64,000 bases of DNA from Saprospiraceae bacterium (GTDB taxonomy: Bacteria; Bacteroidota; Bacteroidia; Chitinophagales; Saprospiraceae): positions 341,478-405,477 of the forward strand of contig JADJVN010000003.1 of assembly GCA_016710585.1 (NCBI GenBank), written 5' to 3'. This document shows positions 59,157 through 64,000 of this stretch, in pieces (positions within the stretch are counted from its first letter, which is position 1; each line of letters begins with the position of its first letter). The position numbers and the translations under genes are program-made. The notes beneath the pieces are model-generated. The model did not search any database and was not told the DNA's origin. It saw only the letters and a list, made by a program, of their open reading frames with translations.

Positions 59157-60068
59157 CTAAACAACATGAATAACTCTTTGTGGAAATGGAATCTCAATTC
59201 CCTCTTTGTCAAAATTAATTTTTATTCTTTTCCTTAATTCACCTGTAACTTCCCATTGCTTTAATGGAAGCGTTTCTCCTAGGATTTTTATAACTAAAGC
59301 AGATTCAGCAAAATCGTCAACCCTAAGGAACTGAGGTGGTTTTATTATAAATTCTTTCCATGCTGGATCTTGAAATAATTCTATACCTACTCTATTGATT
59401 ACTTCAATCACTTCTTCAAGTTTGGCATTATAGGAAATTCCAAGATTTAAATTTACTCTTGAAAAATGTTTTGAAAGATTAGCAACTTTTTTAATTTCTC
59501 CATGTGGAACATGATAAACTATCCCGTCTAGATCTCTTAAAGTGGTCATCCTTAAACTGATATCTTCGACCAAACCATTAGTTCCATCAAAGCTAACTAC
59601 ATCTCCGATGCGGTATTGATTTTCCATAATTATAAAGAAGCCAGAAATAATATCCCTTATAAGATATTGGCCACCAAAACCAACTGCCAGACCTACTATT
59701 CCAGCACCAGTTAAGATTGGTACAACGGGGATACTCACTTCCTGTAAAATCATTATAAAAGCTATCAGAAAAATAATAATACTAGAGGTCAAAGAAAAAA
59801 TGCGAATTAGTGTATCTTCTCTTTTTTTCTCGGCTTCTTTTGAGGCGCGTTCATCAACAATTACAGCAAATTGAACAATTCGATTTATCAATTTAAGTAT
59901 AATTTTATTTAATATTAATGCACCGATGATGATGATGGTGATTTTAATTCCGTGTGAGTAACCAAGGAGATAAATTTTGTAGCCAATCAATAAACGTTTT
60001 TGTCCATATTTTAAATTTTTGTACCAAACACCATAATAAATTTTACTTTTAATCAGATTAAATTTCAA
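59157..60068 (-). CDS. MscS-family mechanosensitive channel
   Basis: The 303-residue protein has two to three membrane helices in residues ~35-145. The pore-lining helix contains GAGIVGLAVGFGGQYLIRD, and the cytoplasmic beta-domain has ENQYRIGDVVSFDGTNGLVE and RDLDGIVYHVPHGEIKKVAN. The C-terminal domain (IEIPFPQRVIHV) is complete. It acts as an osmotic safety valve. The apparent start is TTG 60068, since no in-frame ATG is near; a frame change at the extreme 5' end cannot be excluded. Confidence 0.92.
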   Translation of the reverse strand: MKFNLIKSKIYYGVWYKNLKYGQKRLLIGYKIYLLGYSHGIKITIIIIGALILNKIILKLINRIVQFAVIVDERASKEAEKKREDTLIRIFSLTSSIIIFLIAFIMILQEVSIPVVPILTGAGIVGLAVGFGGQYLIRDIISGFFIIMENQYRIGDVVSFDGTNGLVEDISLRMTTLRDLDGIVYHVPHGEIKKVANLSKHFSRVNLNLGISYNAKLEEVIEVINRVGIELFQDPAWKEFIIKPPQFLRVDDFAESALVIKILGETLPLKQWEVTGELRKRIKINFDKEGIEIPFPQRVIHVV

Positions 60069-60334
60069 AAGTATTGTAATATAATTTATAATTTAACAGC
60101 AAAAAAAGATAATAATTGTGTTTGGAATTAAAATAAACTTTTCTTGATTAATAATTACATATGTAAGTCCAATTATATTGGAACAAAGTCAATTTAATTC
60201 TAGTTCATCCGAGACAGTAATTTAGACCATCAATAAATAAAAAACATTTTATTGAATTAACAGGAAATGCAATGGGGAAATTTTATTTAAAATTTAATTT
60301 GTAGAAATACGTGTTCATTTACGGTTAAGACTTT

Positions 60335-61394
60335 TTATCCCTGATAATTTGATATTTCATCTAATTCTGATAGTATTTGACATGCATACTCATAACCATT
60401 TTGAATAATTTGATCAAATGCGAGCCATTGCATTAATCCATATTTTGAAACTTGAGGTTCAAAATATAAATCAATTAATCCGATATTTTTTTCAGTGTTC
60501 ATATCAGTATTCGCCATGGAAGATTGGTATAAAGTAGATATAATATTAGGTAATTTAGGCTTATCTCTTTGTAGTAATTGATTTATCAACTCTTGATGCA
60601 ATAATATTTCCTTTCATTTTTCTTGAGATTAGATCTACAGGCAAATTATTAAGGACACCACCATCTACTAGAATATTATCATCGTCCACAACCGGAGGAA
60701 AAATCCCTGGGATTGCTAATGAAGCTCGTAATGCAATGACACTGCTTCCACGATCATGAATTTTGACTTCAAGTTTTGATAGGTTAGTTGAATTGCAAAA
60801 GAAAGGGATCCAAAGATCTTCTATTTGATGATCACTTAATTGGCTTTTGAATATTGAATCTATTTTTTTACCCTTGAACAAAGAATATATTGGAATAATA
60901 CTCAGATCCCACCAAGGTGTCGGATTGTTCATGAAAAATAGTCGGGCATGATTTATTGCATTTGTACTATTGCGGTGATAGGACCAAAGAAAGGCGACAA
61001 TTGCCCCTATGCTGGTTCCACAAATTCTATCAATAGGGATTTGATATTCCTCCAATGCCTTTAGAATCCCAAGATGAGCCAATCCTTTACACCCCCCACC
61101 ACTTAAAACTAATCCTACTGATTTTCCATTAATGATTCTTTCTATTCTCGCGAAATCTGTTGCACAGTTTTGGATGTGGTACACATTTTCTGGCAAATTA
61201 CCATTAAATATTTTTGAAGTATCACTAGGGATTTTACAGTGTTTTGAATGACAAATGATAAAATGTAATCTGTCCGATTTTATATTCAAAGACCATATCA
61301 GATCATTAAAGCAATAGTCTTTAGTATTTTCGCTTAGAAAGACAAAAATATGATCAATGCATTGATTAAGTTCTTTTACTTTGTGATGTGTCAA
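60335..61394 (-). pseudogene. Patatin-like (NTE-type) phospholipase, one frameshift
   Basis: The main frame (61394-60561) has LVLSGGGCKGLAHLGILKAL (oxyanion hole GGGxxG), ICGTSIGAIVAFLW (catalytic Ser in GTSIG), LWIPFFCNSTNLSKLEV and DDNILVDGGVLNNLPVDLIS (catalytic Asp in DGG). It runs out of frame at SITTKR. Dropping one A from the AAA (plus-strand TTT 60569-60571) continues in the second frame as TTRDKPKLPNIIST and a conserved C-terminal tail to 60335. The repaired length is about 350 residues. Compared with NTE-like proteins the N-terminal cyclic-nucleotide-binding part is missing. Confidence 0.85.
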
Positions 61395-61418
61395 CGTATT
61401 GGAATGAATTATAATTGA

Positions 61419-61736
61419 CTTAGTGACCTTGAATCTATTTTTAATATTAAGGGATTTACAGTTGTTTTTATTTCTGAAATTTTATATTGTGAAGCTGATA
61501 GCTCATATACAGTTTTCGTTCTTGAAAATGGAAAAAAAATTATTTCTTCAAAAACGCTTTCTGAATACGAATCTATTTTAGATTCAAATGATTTTATTAG
61601 AATTCATCGGTCATATTTAATAAATATCAATCATGTTAAGGAATACAAAAAGGGAGAAGGGGGAACAGTTATAATGAGCAATAAAGCGGAGATCGAAGTC
61701 AGTCGAAGAAAAAAGATGAATTTATTTTCAGAATGA
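61419..61736 (+). pseudogene. LytTR DNA-binding domain remnant
   Basis: After a stop at 61416-61418 the frame reads about 105 residues with no start codon: KGFTVVFISEILYCEADSSY, GKKIISSKTLSEYESIL, FIRIHRSYLININHVKEYKK and VSRRKKMNLFSE. This is a complete LytTR domain. The receiver domain that normally precedes it would overlap the patatin gene and is absent. It is a truncated response-regulator remnant and divergent from the patatin gene. Confidence 0.8.
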
Positions 61737-61820
61737 AGAATATAATTTCATCTTAGTTTTAATATTAGAATCGTTTGTAGAAATTTGTTGAATTATTATA
61801 ATTTGAAATTGTAATAAATA

Positions 61821-63089
61821 TTATATTTTAGTGACTAAAATTTTATCAATTCGTTGTCCATCTTTGTCAATAATTTCAAGTTCATAATTATCTAATTTTA
61901 TTTTTTGTCCAATTTCTGGTAGCGTATTATTACTGTAAATAATTAATCCCGCTACTGTTGTGAATTCTGATTGATAATTTTCTTTTAACTCTATATCGAA
62001 GTATTTAAGAAAATTAATTATTGAATATTGTCCGTCTACTAACCATGAATTTTCATCTCTTTGAATTAATTGATATTCATCTTGATCATTTTCAGTGACA
62101 TCTCCAAAGGCATCCACGACATCATCCATAGTAACTATTCCTTGTGTAGTCCCATATTCATCCCACGACAATCCCGTAATGCATTTCTCTTTCTTGAATG
62201 ACTCAAGTACTTTGTAAGCATTTGTACTTTCATTAAAATAAATGGGTTCTTTTATAAAATCTTTGATATCAAATTCTTTATCAATAGAAGGGTGAATAAA
62301 TCTTTAAGCAATACTATTCCAATTATATCATCTAAATTATTTGTTTTGCACACAGGATAAGCAGAATGTTTTTCACGATTGATTTTCATTTTAATGGTTT
62401 CCCAGGGATCATCAATTGTAATAAACACAATTTCATTTCTATGGGTAAAAAGCGTATTTACTTTTCTATCTCCTAATTCAAATACACGTTCTACTATATT
62501 ATGTTCAATATCTTGTATTTCTCCACCTTCAGCACTTTCTTTAATTATTGATTTAATTTCTTCTTCTGAAATTTTACTATCTGTAGTTTTTCTAATTCCC
62601 ATTATTTTTAACAAAATATCGTTTGTAGTTGTAAGTAACCAAACAAAAGGTGAAGTTATCATTGATAGAATCTTCATTGGTTTGGGTAGTACGATAGCTA
62701 TGGGTTCAGGAAATGTCATACCCAATCTTTTTGGAAGTAACTCACCTTAAGACAATCGATAAATAAGTAACGAAAATTACAATGATACCAGTGGCAATAT
62801 TGTGTGAATATGGTTTTATTATTTCAAATTGCTTCAAATATTCAGAAACATTGTTTGTTAAATTCTCGCCACTATACACTCCTAATAATATTCAATTAAA
62901 GTAATTCCGATTTGAACTGTGGACAGGAATTTGTAGGATTTTCAGATAGTTCTATAGCAGTTTTAGCCCCTGAACTGCCTTTCTTTTGCATTTTTCTAAC
63001 TTAAACTTTCGTGATGAAACTAATGACATTTCTGACATTGAAAATATTCCATTGAGTAAAACTAGAGCTACGATAATTAAAATTTCCAT
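61821..63089 (-). pseudogene. CNNM/CorC-family membrane protein broken by about seven single-base indels
   Basis: The ATG at 63089 opens MEILIIVALVLLNGIFSMSE (DUF21). Repairing one-base indels in short runs near 62991, 62928, 62893, 62746, 62295, 62184 and 62162 gives a continuous protein of about 430 residues. Segments read GITLIGILLGVYSGENLTNN, IVLGELLPKRLGMTFPEPIA, a CBS pair (LFHPSIDKEFDIKDFIKEP, HYGIVVDEYGTTQGIVTMDD) and a CorC/HlyC end (KIKLDNYELEIIDKDGQRID). Such proteins are linked to divalent-cation efflux. The protein sequence is otherwise well conserved, which favours consensus errors over old decay. Confidence 0.85.
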
Positions 63090-63198
63090 TTTTCATTAAT
63101 TTGATATTGTGGTATTAGTGTCATAAAGTAGAATAAACGTTAGAATTCCTAAAAAAATAGACTAATATTTAATTGGGCCATTTTGTTTTAATTCTTCC

Positions 63199-63608
63199 CT
63201 AATGTTGAGTTGGTATCTTAGACATATCCATAAAAAATACTTCCCATGTATGTCCATGATAGTCTTCGAGAGTGCGTTGCTGCATAAATCCATAATCCCT
63301 CATTTCATTAGGTTCGCGACCACCTTCTTCAAGACCATTAGACATAAATTGATTCACTTCATCAATACTTTCTAATGATAATGGGAGTAAATTCCTGCAA
63401 CCTGTGATTTGGTATCTGCAATAGGTTTCGTGACAAAATTGGCAAATTTTTCGTGACTTAAGAGCATCACAAAAATATGCTCACTCCACCATACATTTAC
63501 CCGATTCATCTGAAAACTGAGGATTGTTGGTAAAACCTAAAGCAGTATAAAAGTTCATTGATTTTGAACATCTTTTACCGCCAAATTGATAAATATTTGT
63601 TTAGCCAT
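63199..63608 (-). pseudogene. VOC-family (glyoxalase-like) protein with frameshifts
   Basis: The ATG at 63608 gives MAKQIFINLAVKDVQ, and after one missing A the frame resumes as SMNFYTALGFTNNPQFSDES. Further single-base losses occur near GKCMVWSEHIFVML and before SLESIDEVNQFM. The remainder reads DYGFMQQRTLEDYHGHTWEV FFMDMSK. This is the DUF1801-free 'bleomycin-resistance-like' VOC type of about 135 residues, with the terminal DGHxWE-type Glu ligand. It lies 6 bp after the DUF2200 gene. The function is unknown. Confidence 0.8.
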
Positions 63609-63614
63609 ATTTAA

Positions 63615-63973
63615 TTATTTTCTTAATATTGTTTCCATTTCTTTCCCTTTTGCAAGTTCATCTATTAGTTTGTCTAAATACCTCACTTTTTTAGTCAAAG
63701 GATTTTCTATTTCTTCTATTTTGTAGCCACAAATTACACTTTTTATCAAATATGCATTAAATTTAATTTAGCTTGATCAAAGAAATTTTCAAATGTTACA
63801 TTTTCTTCAATAAGTTTACTTAATTTATTTTCATTAAATCCTGTAAGCCATTCGATAACAGATGTAATTCTTTTATCGTTCTCCTTTGGACTGTACCTTT
63901 TTAATATAATGAGGGTAAACTGAGGCAAAAGTAAGTGTTGCAACTTTTTGGTTATGTTTTCTGTTTCACGCAT
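63615..63973 (-). pseudogene. DUF2200-family protein with frameshifts
   Basis: Starts at ATG 63973 with MRETENITKK. An inserted A would continue VATLTFASVYPHYIKKVQSK. Then follow VIEWLTGFNENKLSKLIEEN, FENFFDQAKLN and, after another shift, SVICGYKIEEIENPLTKKV and YLDKLIDELAKGKEMETILR. The whole match is to the ~120-residue DUF2200 family. At least two or three single-base indels are needed. It precedes the VOC gene on the minus strand with a 6-bp gap, so they form one transcript. Confidence 0.8.
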
Positions 63974-64000
63974 TGCTCAAATATGATACTCAATTAATTA

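Noticed and set aside
61821..63089. Programmed frameshifting in the CNNM-like gene
   Set aside because: At least seven shifts in both directions at ordinary short runs, without slippery-site or pseudoknot context, are not compatible with programmed recoding.

Overview
The window is about 64 kb of AT-rich DNA from a member of the Bacteroidota, most likely the Saprospiria (Saprospiraceae-like). The pointers are several long secreted proteins with type IX secretion (T9SS) C-terminal sorting domains, HYR repeats, a SusC/SusD pair, GldH, BshA (bacillithiol synthesis), many lipoproteins, a BlaI/M56 pair, and upstream boxes of the Bacteroidota form TTTG-N19-TANNTTTG. The family-level placement is inference from gene content; no rRNA gene is present and I noticed no tRNA gene.

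Layout. 1-311: the start of rsmA/ksgA, running off the left edge. 0.6-17.2 kb: a block of cell-surface genes. It holds a 1694-residue HYR/C-type lectin/GEVED protein with 504-bp internal tandem repeats, a lipoprotein, an unrecognised helical protein, a DUF11-like secreted protein, a secreted glycoside-hydrolase-like protein, a cohesin/dockerin-like protein and a type B (CHU_C) T9SS protein. The last two have N-termini that look frameshifted at homopolymers. 17.2-36.7 kb: housekeeping and small operons: bshA, a MerR regulator with YceI, xth, an RlmI-like methyltransferase with LysE, ACMSD and nadE, an LtaS-like sulfatase, tlpA-like, grpE-dnaJ-gldH, a CNNM/GldE-like protein, a WG-repeat protein, pdxA, a broken glucosaminidase and a lipoprotein with a clear terminator. 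36.8-39.3 kb: a frameshifted MFS transporter, then a decayed REP-associated (RAYT-type) transposase between two ~225-bp direct repeats and several REP-like palindromes. 39.3-47.9 kb: an M56/TonB-C sensor with its BlaI repressor and a near-ideal operator-promoter, a polytopic membrane protein, and a SusC/SusD pair. 48.4-60.1 kb: small orphans, then mutL, two rhomboids, an EEP phosphatase and pth reading one way, and a long purF-type amidotransferase, a T9SS protein and an MscS channel reading the other. 60.3-64 kb: patatin-like, LytTR remnant, CNNM/CorC, VOC and DUF2200 genes. Apart from the LytTR remnant, which is truncated, each is interrupted by single-base indels.

The recurring oddity is single-base indels in short homopolymers that split otherwise well-conserved genes. 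Restoring one base repairs family motifs exactly, and in the last 4 kb nearly every gene is hit. Uncorrected long-read consensus error is the simplest explanation. The G7 tract in the signal-peptide region of the 12.6-kb surface gene could alternatively be a phase-variation switch. The most biological novelty I see is (i) the REP/RAYT repeat family, with a related palindrome 26 kb away, (ii) the BlaI operator that fills the -33/-7 spacer, and (iii) the recently expanded HYR repeat protein.
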